A stretch of 19,513 bases of DNA, from contig CAZSOQ010000093.1 of the NCBI GenBank assembly GCA_964608495.1, forward strand, positions 1 through 19,513. Reading direction: 5' to 3'. Made by a program: the position numbers and the translations under genes. Under the pieces are notes generated by a model, which had not been told where the DNA came from, ran no database searches, and worked only from the letters and a program-made list of their open reading frames with translations. Shown piece by piece: positions 6,810 to 15,490 of the stretch (position 1 is the first letter of the stretch; each line of letters starts with the position of its first letter). This DNA comes from JAKORR01 sp964608495 (GTDB taxonomy: Bacteria > Armatimonadota > Zipacnadia > Zipacnadales > FEN-943).

Positions 6810-7993
6810 GCGCCGACGTGACCCAGAAGGCTGAGGAGCTGGCGCGCACCGTCCTGAGCGAGGCGCTCAGGGATGGAGCCAGCGATGTGCACATCGAGCC
6901 GGGACCGGCCGGCCTGCGTGTCAGGTACCGAGTGGACGGCGTACTGCAGGAGATCGGGAACTTCCCCCAGACCCTGGGGGCCCCGCTCGTCAACGCCTTC
7001 CGAGGCCTGGCGCGCCTTCCGGTGTCGGAGGGGGGCAGGCCCCAGTTCGGCCGCTTCGTGCTGGCGGAGGAGGGCCGGGACGTGGCCTACCGCCTGTCCA
7101 TCCTGCCCGTGGCCGACGGAGAGAGAGCCACGGTGCGGATCTTCGACCCCCAGGGCGTGAGACTCGATCTTGACCGGCTGGCGATGCTGCCCGACCAGCG
7201 CGAGGCCCTGCAGCGGGCGCTGATCGCGCCCTGCGGGCTCGTGCTTGTCGCTGGGCCGACCGGGTCGGGCAAGAAGACCTTCCTCTACGCCTGTGTCCAG
7301 CACCTGGTCAGCTCGCGCATAAACGTGATGACCATCGAGGATTCCGTTGGGTTCACGATACCCGGCGCGAGCCAGACCGAGATCTCTCCCCTATCGGGCT
7401 TCGGGTTCGCCGAGGCCCTGTCTGGCGTCATGCGGAGTGACCCGGACGTGGTGATGGTGGAGGAAGCGCGCCACCTGGAGCAGATCGAGGGCTGCGTCAA
7501 CAGCGCTCTGACCGGCCATCTGGTCCTCACCTCCGTCCACGCCGCCGACGCCGTCGGCGCCGTGGCTCGCGTTCTCGAGATGGGCGTTGACCCCTCGATC
7601 TTCGCCGACGCGCTCCTCGCCATCGTGGTGACGCGCATTGTGCGCAAGCTGTGCGAGGCGTGCAAGGCACCAGGTGAACTCACCAAGGACCAGGCCGCGG
7701 TGCCAGGCGTCGCCGAGGCTCTGGCCGGCCGCCAGCCCCTCAGCCCCGTGGGGTGCGACCAGTGCCGCAACACGGGCTACCTGGGCCGCACGGGCCTCTA
7801 CGAGGTCATCGAGGTGACAGAAGATGCCCGCCGGATCGTCGCGTCTCGCGGCGAGCGTCACCGGCTCGAGGCGTCCCTGGCCACCCCAAAGCACACATCG
7901 CTCCTCGCCGCGGGGGTGGAGCTGGCCGCCAAGGGAGTGACCGGGCTGGCCGAGGTGCTCCGCGTCGTGCCACACGAGTCGCCGGCCACCTAG
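6806..7993 (+). CDS. GspE/PilB-like type II/IV secretion ATPase with altered Walker A
   Basis: A 395-residue member of the secretion/type IV pilus ATPase superfamily. It contains the N2-type segment SDVHIEPGPAGLRVRYRVDG and the Asp box TIED. The His-box equivalent GHLVLTSVH and a two-part zinc site CEAC...CDQC are also present. It lacks the usual N-terminal MshE/GSPII_E_N domain; family members with it run to about 550 residues. Key motifs deviate. Walker A reads GPTGSGKKT, with K157 where the Mg-binding Thr/Ser belongs. Walker B GEIRD is VEEARH, although the catalytic-position Glu remains. EDPVE is EDSVG. ATG 6806 has AAGGAGG (6790-6796) ahead of it. It may be a regulatory or pseudo-ATPase. 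No pilin or other secretion gene is nearby. Confidence 0.88.
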   Translation: MSADVTQKAEELARTVLSEALRDGASDVHIEPGPAGLRVRYRVDGVLQEIGNFPQTLGAPLVNAFRGLARLPVSEGGRPQFGRFVLAEEGRDVAYRLSILPVADGERATVRIFDPQGVRLDLDRLAMLPDQREALQRALIAPCGLVLVAGPTGSGKKTFLYACVQHLVSSRINVMTIEDSVGFTIPGASQTEISPLSGFGFAEALSGVMRSDPDVVMVEEARHLEQIEGCVNSALTGHLVLTSVHAADAVGAVARVLEMGVDPSIFADALLAIVVTRIVRKLCEACKAPGELTKDQAAVPGVAEALAGRQPLSPVGCDQCRNTGYLGRTGLYEVIEVTEDARRIVASRGERHRLEASLATPKHTSLLAAGVELAAKGVTGLAEVLRVVPHESPAT

Positions 7994-8044
7994 CCGCCTG
8001 CCCAGGGCCGGGGGCGCTGCGCAGGCCGCGGGTAGCGTTCTTGC

Positions 8045-8074
8045 TTGACCCTCGTGCTCGCGGCGTGCGATACT
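8045..8074 (+). promoter_or_regulatory. uvrA promoter giving a near-leaderless mRNA
   Basis: TTGACC (8045-8050) and GATACT (8069-8074) are separated by 18 bp. Initiation about seven bases past the -10 would fall near 8081, only about ten bases before the uvrA ATG at 8091. There is no Shine-Dalgarno in that space. I see no LexA-type palindrome. Confidence 0.5.
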
Positions 8075-8090
8075 AGCCAGTCGCACTGCC

Positions 8091-10961
8091 ATGAGCGCAA
8101 CTCACGGGACCGAGAACGGCGACCGGATACGAGTCTTCGGTGCCCGGCAACACAACCTGGACATACCATACCTGGAGCTGCCGCGCGGTAAGCTCATCGT
8201 CTTCTGTGGCGTGAGCGGCTCCGGGAAGTCGTCCCTGGCCTTCGACACGATCTACGCCGAGGGACGGCGGCGGTACGTCGAGTCGCTGAGCACCCACGCC
8301 CGGCAGATACTGGGCGGGGCGGAGCGTCCGGAAGTGGAGCACATTGACGGTCTCTCCCCCGCCATCGCCATAGACCAGCGCTCTGCCGCCGGGACGCCTC
8401 GCTCGACGGTGGCGACGCTCACCGACATCCACGACTTCCTCCGCGTCCTCTTCGCCCGCTGCGGGCAGCCCGTCTGCTACCAGTGCGGCAAGCCCGTCAA
8501 GGCCCACACGCCGCAGCAGATCACGGATCACCTTGAGAAGCTCCCCGACGGCGCCCGGTACACCGTGCTCGCGCCCCTGCCGGAGGACGGGCAGACCTTT
8601 CGGCAGGTCCTTCGTGCAGCCCGCCGCAAGGGGTACGCACGGGTGCGGGTGGATGGCGAGGCCTACGACCTAGCTGATGCGGTCGGGTTGGACCCGAAAA
8701 CCGAGCACACCGTCGAGCTGGTCGTGGATCGGCTGATCGCGGGGCGAACAGCCCGTGGACGCATCGCCGAGTCGGTCGAGACCGCCCTCGGCGAGAGCGC
8801 AGGCCTGGTCGTCGTGCAAGTCCAGGACACCGACGACCTACGCTTCTCCACGCGCTTCGCCTGCTCGGCCTGCGGCGCCGTGTTCCCGCCCATCACGCTG
8901 CGGCTGTTCTCCTTCAACAACCCGGAGGGCATGTGTCCGCGGTGCGAGGGCCTGGGCGTGGTACGAGACCTGGACCCCGAGCTGCTGATCGCCGACCCCA
9001 ACAGATCGGTCCTCGGGGGCGCTCTGTCAGCCTACAGCATCGCCAAGAGCTCCGTGCTGCGACACCAGCTCCAGGGCCTGGCCCAGCACTACGGCTTTGA
9101 CCTCGACACCCCCTGGCGGGACCTGTCCGAGCGGGTGAAGCATGTTGTCCTCTACGGCTCCGGCGAGGAGCCCATCAGCTTCGAGTACCGCTCGCGGGAT
9201 GGCAAGACCTTCCGGTATTCCCGGCCCTTCCCGGGCGTGATAGCGGCCAGCTCGGGCGGGTCGAGGGGCGCCAGGGCCGAGGCCACCTCCCTCGACCGCT
9301 TCCTCGGCGACGTTCCCTGCCCCGACTGCGGCGGCGCTCGCCTGCGCCCCGAGGCCCTGGCCGTGAGGGTCGGCGGGCTCTCGATCGCCGAAGTCAGCAC
9401 CATGACCGTGGGCGAGGCCCTGGGATTCTTCCGCGCTCTGGAACTGCCCGAGGCGGAGGAGCTCGTCGCGCGCGAGGTGCTGCGCGAGATAGACGCTCGT
9501 TTGAGCTTCATGGACCACGTGGGCATCGGCTACCTGACTCTCGACCGGACCGCTCCCAGTCTGGCGGGGGGCGAAGCCCAGCGCATCCGCCTGGCGACGC
9601 AGCTTGGCTCGGGGCTGGCGGGCATCATCTACATACTCGACGAGCCCAGCGTGGGCCTGCACCCGCGTGACCAGGACCGCCTCATCGAGCTGCTCCAGCG
9701 GCTGCGAGACCTGGGCAACACGGTCCTGGTCGTCGAGCACGACGCGACGACGATCCGGGCCTCGGACTGGGTCGTGGAGCTGGGGCCCGGCGCCGGGCTC
9801 GACGGCGGCCGCGTGAGATTCACGGGCACACCGCAGGAGCTTGCCGAGTCGGCCGAGTCCATCACCGGCCCATACCTGAGTGGCCGGCGAACCGTGCCTG
9901 TTCCCTCGCGGCGACGCAAGGGCAACGGCGCCAAGCTCACGGTGCACGGCGCCGCGCAGCACAACCTGCGGAACGCTACCGTCGAGATACCCCTCGCGAC
10001 CTTCACCTGCGTTACCGGCGTCTCGGGCTCGGGCAAGAGCACCCTCGTCGTGGACATCCTGTACCGGGGCCTGCGGCGCTACCTGCACCGAGCCGCCGAC
10101 AAGCCGGGCGCGCATGAACGGATCGTCGGCTACGAGAACCTGGACAAGGTCATCAGCATTGATCAGTCGCCCATCGGCCGGACGCCTCGCTCGAATCCCG
10201 CGACCTACGTGGGCATCTTCGACGAGATCCGCCGCCTGTTCGCCCAGACGCCCGAGGCCAGAATGCGCGGCTTCAGGCCTGGCCGCTTCAGCTTCAACGT
10301 CCCTGGCGGGAGGTGCGAGGCCTGCCGCGGCGAGGGTCAGATGCGCGTCGAGCTCGAGTTCCTTCCGGACGTATGGGTCACGTGCCAGGAGTGCGGTGGC
10401 ACCCGGTTCAACCGCGAGACCCTGGCGATAAGGTGGAGGGGCAAGACCATCGCGGAAGTGCTGGACATGAACCTGTCCGAGGCCCGGGAGCACTTCGCCA
10501 ACATCCCGCGCGTGCAGGCGACTCTCGACGTGCTGGCTGACGTAGGCCTCGGGTACGTCAAGCTCGGCCAGCCGGCCCCGACTCTATCGGGCGGCGAGGC
10601 GCAGAGAGTGAAGCTGGCGCGCGAGCTGGGCCGGCCTGCGACCGGCCAGACGCTGTACATCCTTGACGAGCCCACCACGGGCCTCCACTTCGTTGACATC
10701 GAGAAGCTGCTTGAGGTGCTGCACCGCCTCGTGGACGCAGGCAACACCGTCGTCGTCATAGAGCACAACCTGGAGGTCATCAAGACGGCCGACTGGGTCG
10801 TGGACCTAGGGCCTGAGGGCGGGAGCGATGGGGGCCGCGTCGTGGCCTGTGGCACCCCCGAGGAGGTGGCCCGCAGCCGCCAATCCCACACCGGCCGTTA
10901 CCTGCGCCAGGTGCTGCCAAGTGCCAGCCGAACCAAGCGCGGAAAGAAACCGAGAACCTAG
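8091..10961 (+). CDS. uvrA: Excinuclease ABC subunit A
   Basis: A 956-residue UvrA, the DNA-damage-recognising ABC ATPase of nucleotide excision repair. Two nucleotide-binding domains are visible. The first has Walker A GVSGSGKSS (residues 40-48), signature LAGGE (491-495) and ILDEPSVGLH. The second has Walker A GVSGSGKST (643-651), signature LSGGE (832-836) and ILDEPTTGLH. Zinc-binding Cys pairs are CSAC...CPRC and CEAC...CQEC. Length and order are normal. The first signature has Ala where LSGGE has Ser, and the early ARQFL-type block reads THARQIL, both mild variants. The ATG at 8091 is the first in frame after the promoter. Two glycosyltransferase genes follow with overlaps, so the unit is probably co-transcribed. 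No uvrB or uvrC is in the window. Confidence 0.96.
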   Translation: MSATHGTENGDRIRVFGARQHNLDIPYLELPRGKLIVFCGVSGSGKSSLAFDTIYAEGRRRYVESLSTHARQILGGAERPEVEHIDGLSPAIAIDQRSAAGTPRSTVATLTDIHDFLRVLFARCGQPVCYQCGKPVKAHTPQQITDHLEKLPDGARYTVLAPLPEDGQTFRQVLRAARRKGYARVRVDGEAYDLADAVGLDPKTEHTVELVVDRLIAGRTARGRIAESVETALGESAGLVVVQVQDTDDLRFSTRFACSACGAVFPPITLRLFSFNNPEGMCPRCEGLGVVRDLDPELLIADPNRSVLGGALSAYSIAKSSVLRHQLQGLAQHYGFDLDTPWRDLSERVKHVVLYGSGEEPISFEYRSRDGKTFRYSRPFPGVIAASSGGSRGARAEATSLDRFLGDVPCPDCGGARLRPEALAVRVGGLSIAEVSTMTVGEALGFFRALELPEAEELVAREVLREIDARLSFMDHVGIGYLTLDRTAPSLAGGEAQRIRLATQLGSGLAGIIYILDEPSVGLHPRDQDRLIELLQRLRDLGNTVLVVEHDATTIRASDWVVELGPGAGLDGGRVRFTGTPQELAESAESITGPYLSGRRTVPVPSRRRKGNGAKLTVHGAAQHNLRNATVEIPLATFTCVTGVSGSGKSTLVVDILYRGLRRYLHRAADKPGAHERIVGYENLDKVISIDQSPIGRTPRSNPATYVGIFDEIRRLFAQTPEARMRGFRPGRFSFNVPGGRCEACRGEGQMRVELEFLPDVWVTCQECGGTRFNRETLAIRWRGKTIAEVLDMNLSEAREHFANIPRVQATLDVLADVGLGYVKLGQPAPTLSGGEAQRVKLARELGRPATGQTLYILDEPTTGLHFVDIEKLLEVLHRLVDAGNTVVVIEHNLEVIKTADWVVDLGPEGGSDGGRVVACGTPEEVARSRQSHTGRYLRQVLPSASRTKRGKKPRT

Positions 10962-11925
10962 TGCGGGCCACGGGCTTCGCGTCTCCGTGGTCGTGCCGAG
11001 CTACCGGCGCCCGGAGGGTCTCCTGGCGTGCCTGGAGGGCCTGGCGCGCCAGACGCGCCTGCCGGATGAGATCGTCGCCGTCGCTCGCGACGAGGACCGG
11101 CAGACGCAGGAATGCCTCCAGTCGTGGCTGGCCGGACGCCCTGACCTCGCGCCGCGCACCAAGACGGCCATCGTCACCCGACCCGGCCAGATCCCGGCCA
11201 TGAACGTGGGCCTCGACGCCGCAACGGGCGACGTTGTCTGCTACACTGACGACGACTGCGTGCCTCGGCCCGACTGGCTCGAGAGGCTCCTTGTCCACTA
11301 CGCGGACCCCGAGGTGGCCGGTGTGGGCGGGCGCGATGTCGTCCACTATGGAGAGGAGATCGTGGAGGCGGAGGTGACGGTGGTCGGCAGGTACCAGTGG
11401 TTCGGTCGCCCCATCGGGAACCACCATCTCCACTACGCTCCCCACCAGCCGGTGAGCGTTGACATCCTCAAGGGAGCGAACATGTCCTTCCGGCGGGAGC
11501 TGTTGGGCCACTTCGACGAGGCGCTACAGCTCGCCGCGGCCCAGTGTAACGACCTGGACGCGTCGCTGAGCCTGCGCAGGCGAGGCTACCGGCTGGTCTA
11601 TGACCCGGACGTGGTCGTGGACCACTACCCGGCGGAGCGTCACGGGCCCTCGACCCGCCGTTACTACGCGCCCCACATGCTCTTCGCCGAGGGCCACAAC
11701 TGGATGTACGTGGCCCTGAAGCACGCCCCTTGGTGGCAGGTGCCCGTGGTGGTGGTCTACGGCTTCCTCGTGGGCCATGCGCGAGCCTACGGCCTGTTCC
11801 GGGCGGCTACGGCGGTACTGCGGGACGGACCGGTGGAGCCCGCCCGGCGGCTCTGGCACTCGCTTCGCGGCAAGTGTGCCGGCCTCTGCCGGTGGCTGGC
11901 ACGTCGGAGGCCCACAGTACCGTGA
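10921..11925 (+). CDS. Glycosyltransferase family 2 protein
   Basis: About 334 residues with a GT-A fold. The N-terminal nucleotide-sugar part has LRVSVVVPSYRRPEGL, and the metal-binding acidic motif is YTDDDC (D110-D112). The acceptor region contains GANMSFRRELL and NDLDASLSLRRRG. Near the C-terminus is one hydrophobic segment, VPVVVVYGFLVG, which may touch the membrane. The start is uncertain. GTG 10921 has AGGTG upstream and overlaps uvrA by 41 bp; homologous sequence begins only about residue 19. The stop overlaps the next start as GTGA. It would transfer a sugar to a polysaccharide, glycolipid or glycan; donor and acceptor are unknown. Confidence 0.9.
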   Translation: MPAEPSAERNREPSAGHGLRVSVVVPSYRRPEGLLACLEGLARQTRLPDEIVAVARDEDRQTQECLQSWLAGRPDLAPRTKTAIVTRPGQIPAMNVGLDAATGDVVCYTDDDCVPRPDWLERLLVHYADPEVAGVGGRDVVHYGEEIVEAEVTVVGRYQWFGRPIGNHHLHYAPHQPVSVDILKGANMSFRRELLGHFDEALQLAAAQCNDLDASLSLRRRGYRLVYDPDVVVDHYPAERHGPSTRRYYAPHMLFAEGHNWMYVALKHAPWWQVPVVVVYGFLVGHARAYGLFRAATAVLRDGPVEPARRLWHSLRGKCAGLCRWLARRRPTVP

Positions 11926-13073
11926 GCGCACCCCGCCTCGACCTGGCCGTCGTCATCGAGCACGCGAATCTCCGTGGCGGCCAGGAGCGCGTGGCCGTGC
12001 ATCTCATGCGCGCCTGGGCAGACCGGCACGATGTGACGGTGTACTGCTACGACGCCGACGAGACCGAACTGCCCGTCAACGTGCGCGTCGTGCGCGTGCG
12101 GCCCCATCCACGGAGCAAGCTGCTCGGCGCCATCCTCTTCCCCTGGCTGGCCGCCAGGGTGATTCGGCCCAGCCACGATGTAGTACTCGCGCAGGGCGGC
12201 AACTGCCTCGACCCCGACTTCTCCCTCTTCCATACCTGCCATTCGCTGCGCCGCGAGACAATGGCGCTCGTGGCTCAGGAGCGCGGACGCCGCCTGTGTG
12301 TTCGCGAGCGCCTCAACATGGTGGTGCGGCGCCTGGTTTTCGAACGTCTCGAGAGACGCACGCTGGTCCGCTGTCCGCATCGGTGTTTCGCCGTCTCCCA
12401 GCGCCTCGCCGACGACCTGGCCCGAGCGCACGGCGTGCCACGCGAGACCATCACCGCGGCCCCCAACGGCGTTGACCTGCATACCTTCAACCCCGAGACA
12501 CGGCGCTCGCGGGCACAGGTGCGCACGGAGCTGGGCCTGGGCGATGACGCCCTCCTGGCCCTGTTCATCGGAGGCATCTGGTGGGAGAAGGGCCTTCACG
12601 TTGCCCTGCGTGCTCTGCGGCAAGCTCAGGCCCAATGGCACCTGCTCGTCGTGGGCAGCGATGATGACGCGGCGTCCTTCGAGCAGATGGCCGCGGATCT
12701 CGGCCTTGCACGGCGGGCCCACTTCGTCGGGCGCACGGACCAGCCCGCGCCCATGTACGGAGCTGCCGACTGTCTGGTCTTGCCTAGCCGCTTCGAGGGC
12801 TTCCCGCTCGTGAGCCTCGAAGCGGCGGGCTGCGGCCTGCCGGTGCTGATCAGCGAAGAGGCGCATCCCGGCGAGCTGATTGACGAGGCCACCGGCTTCG
12901 TTCTCCCGCGAAGGCCCGAGAGCTTCGCCCAGGCACTGGACTGCCTGGCGGGCGATGCGAGCCGCAGAGAAGCGATGGGACGAGCGGCCGCGGAGAGGGC
13001 GAAGGGCTTCACGTGGGAGCGGCAGGCTGCGATGCTCGAGGTCGCCTTCCTGGAGTTCCGCTCCGCGTCGTGA
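11922..13073 (+). CDS. Glycosyltransferase family 4 (GT-B fold)
   Basis: A 383-residue GT4-type retaining glycosyltransferase. The N-terminal domain begins LDLAVVIEHANLRGGQERVAV, with the glycine-rich acceptor loop. The C-terminal domain shows FIGGIWWEKGLHVALRAL and VGRTDQPAPMYGAADCLVLPS. It also has the E-x7-E motif in FEGFPLVSLEA, which binds the donor sugar. GTG 11922 is chosen because it overlaps the GT2 stop by four bases (GTGA), a sign of translational coupling. With the GT2 enzyme it would build part of a surface glycan or lipid-linked sugar, which is inference. A gap of 83 bp separates its stop from the convergent reductase gene; no clear terminator is visible there. Confidence 0.93.
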   Translation: MSAPRLDLAVVIEHANLRGGQERVAVHLMRAWADRHDVTVYCYDADETELPVNVRVVRVRPHPRSKLLGAILFPWLAARVIRPSHDVVLAQGGNCLDPDFSLFHTCHSLRRETMALVAQERGRRLCVRERLNMVVRRLVFERLERRTLVRCPHRCFAVSQRLADDLARAHGVPRETITAAPNGVDLHTFNPETRRSRAQVRTELGLGDDALLALFIGGIWWEKGLHVALRALRQAQAQWHLLVVGSDDDAASFEQMAADLGLARRAHFVGRTDQPAPMYGAADCLVLPSRFEGFPLVSLEAAGCGLPVLISEEAHPGELIDEATGFVLPRRPESFAQALDCLAGDASRREAMGRAAAERAKGFTWERQAAMLEVAFLEFRSAS

Positions 13074-13156
13074 GGCCCTCGTCCAGCGAGGCCCCGCTCG
13101 TCGGATAGGCGCCCGGCGAGCTGGCGTGCCGCGCTGCCTTCCCCCGTTACCCGAGG

Positions 13157-14101
13157 TCAGTGCTCCGCCGGCTGGAGATCGTCACCAGGCCGGCCCTCAG
13201 CCGCCCGGACCAGCGTCGTGAGGGCTTCGCACAACGGCGCTGGCGTCCCGGGCCTAGCCCGGCGAGCCACCTCGCCGTTGATGTGGTCTATCTCCGTCCG
13301 CCGTCCCGCCTCCAGGTCCTGAAGCATCGAGCACCGATTCAGGGCCGTCAGCTCACAGACTTGCTCCACCAGGGCGGTGGGGTCGGCCTGCTCGCCCAGG
13401 TCCACTCCCTCGGCCCGCGCCACCGCCGCCACCTCGCGCGCCACCCCGAAAGCGACCCGTCGCAGGGAGGGCACGGCCATGATCTCGCCGTTCGGCCTTC
13501 CAGCCAGACCCGCCACTGGGTTGATGGCGGCGTTGACGATCAGCTTCCGCCAGATCGCCGGCCACGGGCCTGGGGTCACGGTGACGTCGAGCCCGGCCTC
13601 ACGCCAGGGGCCCCCGAACTCGTCCGCGTCCTCCGCACTCGCCGTGCCGGCCGGGCCCACAACCGTGCTCCCGAGAGCCGCCACGTTGACCTGTCCCTCG
13701 TCGCGCAGGTTGGCGCCGCTGGTCGTGACGCCTGCCAGCACGGGCGACCCCGGTGCCACCCTCGCCAGGGCCTCCACGTTCCCCAGGCCGTTCTGCAGCG
13801 TGACCCAGACGGTTGAGTCGGAAGCGGCGGGCAGGGCGTGCTGCGCGGCGGCCTCCGTGTCGTAGGCCTTGACCATCAGCACCAGGAACCGCACGGGCGC
13901 CAGCGCCGAAGGGTCCGCTGTGACGGCCACGCGTACGCGCTGCGCCCGCTCGCCCCACCAGAGCACCAGGCCTTTGTCAGCGAGACGCTGGGCTCGGTCG
14001 GGACGGTAGTCCAGCAGGGCCACATCGACCCCGGCCCTGGCCAGCAGCGCCGCGTGAAGGCACCCCATGGCCCCCGGCCCGACAACGACGACCCGAGCCA
14101 T
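13157..14101 (-). CDS. 2-dehydropantoate 2-reductase family protein (PanE/ApbA)
   Basis: A 314-residue NADP-dependent reductase of the ketopantoate reductase family. The N-terminal Rossmann motif is GPGAMG (residues 8-13). The catalytic Lys is K186 in WRKLIVNAAINPVAGL. The C-terminal helical domain has the conserved block SMLQDLEAGRRTEIDHINGEV, read in parts, with E270 as substrate ligand. Length is normal. A strong Shine-Dalgarno, GGGAGGGAGG (complement of 14109-14118), sits seven bases before ATG 14101, inside the end of the upstream gene. It is the last gene of a GNAT/HPS-RraA/reductase operon. No panB or panC is present, so it may reduce another 2-oxo acid; I leave panE unassigned. Confidence 0.9.
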   Translation of the reverse strand: MARVVVVGPGAMGCLHAALLARAGVDVALLDYRPDRAQRLADKGLVLWWGERAQRVRVAVTADPSALAPVRFLVLMVKAYDTEAAAQHALPAASDSTVWVTLQNGLGNVEALARVAPGSPVLAGVTTSGANLRDEGQVNVAALGSTVVGPAGTASAEDADEFGGPWREAGLDVTVTPGPWPAIWRKLIVNAAINPVAGLAGRPNGEIMAVPSLRRVAFGVAREVAAVARAEGVDLGEQADPTALVEQVCELTALNRCSMLQDLEAGRRTEIDHINGEVARRARPGTPAPLCEALTTLVRAAEGRPGDDLQPAEH

Positions 14102-14103
14102 GG

Positions 14104-15456
14104 CTAGGCCTCCCTCCCGCCTTCCTCCTCGTCCGCATCGCGCTGCATCAAGTCGCTTCGACGCTGCTCCCAGCGCCCAAGCTCGGACACCTGGCCGAGG
14201 GTACTGCCCCGCTCGATCTCGGCCTTCTCCCGGCTCTCGCGCTCGACCACGGCCAGGGCGCGGTTCGCCACCTCAACCGCACGCTCCCGCGGCACGACGA
14301 CGACCCCATCGTCGTCTGCCACCACCCAGTCCCCGGGCCGCACGGTGGTCTCACCGATCCTGAGGGTCACGCCCGCCAGTCCGAGGCCCTTGGGGTCGCC
14401 CGCGTTGGGGCACACGAGGCGAGAGAAGACCGGGAAGCCGAGCTCCCGGATCTCCCTGGTATCCCTGGAGGCGCCGTTGATGACAACGCCCGCCAGCCCG
14501 CGGGAAATGCAGCTCTTGGTCGCCTCCTCGCCCCAGACCGCCGGGGGTTCACCTCGCACGTCAATGACGAGGACCGAGCCGGGCTCGGTCGTGTCAATCG
14601 CCTCGACGGGCTTGGCCCAGTCGCCGGGGTAGGTCCACACGGTAGCGGCCTGGCCGACAGCCTGCAGACCCGGCGCGACCGGGTAGATCCCGGGGAGCCA
14701 GCCGCGCCGATGCATGGCGTCGGACACGTTGGCCGCCGAACACTTCGACAGGATCTCGTGCAGGTTCTCCTCGGTCCCGCGCTTATACAGGTCCGTGGCG
14801 ACGGCTTCGCCGGTGCGCATCGCCCGGAGGATGACACGCGTGGCTTCCGCGGCATCGCTGGCCTTGGTGATGGCCCCGCCGACGATCACCAGGCGGGCGC
14901 CCGCGGCGACCGCGGCCGCCGCCGTCTCCGAGTTGATGCCACCGGCCACGCCCACCGGTATCTCGACGGCCTGGACGACTTCGCGGAGCATCTCGAAGGG
15001 GTCCTCGCCGCGCATCTGGCGGTCAATGGGGCAGTGGACGTCCACGAGTGCCGCGCCCAGCTCCTCCGCCTGCGCCGCGCGACGGGCCGGTTCGGCCACC
15101 TCTATCAGGTCCACCATGATGAGGGCATCGTACCGGCGGCCGGCCTCGATGCACTCAGCGATCGTGGACTCCGACGCGCCGGCGAGCACCGTCACGATGT
15201 CGGCGCCCGCCTGCGCCGCTGCCTCGACCTCAACGCGCCCCGCGTCCATGATCTTCATGTCCGCGATGATCACGCTGTCCGCGAACTCCTCGCGCAGCCT
15301 GCGCACCGCGTCCAGGCCCTCGGCCTTGATCAGCGGCGTGCCTGCCTCGAGCCATCGCGCCCCGCCCGCGTAGGCCTCGCGGGCGCAGCGCAAAGCCTGA
15401 CTTAGGTTGATGTAGTCCAGCGCCACCTGGAGGGTGGGCTCTCGCAGCTCCACCAT
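14104..15456 (-). CDS. 3-hexulose-6-phosphate synthase fused to an RraA-like domain
   Basis: A 450-residue two-domain protein. Residues 8-215 match hexulose-6-phosphate synthase (orotidine decarboxylase superfamily): EAGTPLIKAEGLDAVRRL, the active-site ADMKIMDAG (D66, K68, D71), VAGGIN and IVGGAITKA. Residues 230-410 are an RraA/HMG-aldolase-like domain, with GLAGVVINGASRD carrying the Arg-Asp pair (R331, D332) that aldolase members use. The last 40 residues are highly charged. HPS joins formaldehyde to ribulose 5-phosphate or runs in reverse; similar fusions are known, chiefly in archaea. ATG 15456 is preceded by GAGAGGTGAG on the minus strand; an open extension to 15507 is unlikely to be used. 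No hexulose-phosphate isomerase gene is in the window, so the true reaction is open. Confidence 0.9.
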   Translation of the reverse strand: MVELREPTLQVALDYINLSQALRCAREAYAGGARWLEAGTPLIKAEGLDAVRRLREEFADSVIIADMKIMDAGRVEVEAAAQAGADIVTVLAGASESTIAECIEAGRRYDALIMVDLIEVAEPARRAAQAEELGAALVDVHCPIDRQMRGEDPFEMLREVVQAVEIPVGVAGGINSETAAAAVAAGARLVIVGGAITKASDAAEATRVILRAMRTGEAVATDLYKRGTEENLHEILSKCSAANVSDAMHRRGWLPGIYPVAPGLQAVGQAATVWTYPGDWAKPVEAIDTTEPGSVLVIDVRGEPPAVWGEEATKSCISRGLAGVVINGASRDTREIRELGFPVFSRLVCPNAGDPKGLGLAGVTLRIGETTVRPGDWVVADDDGVVVVPRERAVEVANRALAVVERESREKAEIERGSTLGQVSELGRWEQRRSDLMQRDADEEEGGREA

Positions 15457-15490
15457 GGGACTCACCTCTCGCGGGAACCCCCGCGCGAGC

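Noticed and set aside
9561..9575. Ala for Ser in the first ABC signature of UvrA (LAGGE)
   Set aside because: All other ATPase motifs are intact, and I believe this variant occurs in other UvrA proteins; not evidence for loss of function.
9027..10493. 488-codon minus-strand open frame inside uvrA
   Set aside because: It mirrors uvrA codons and has no recognisable domain.
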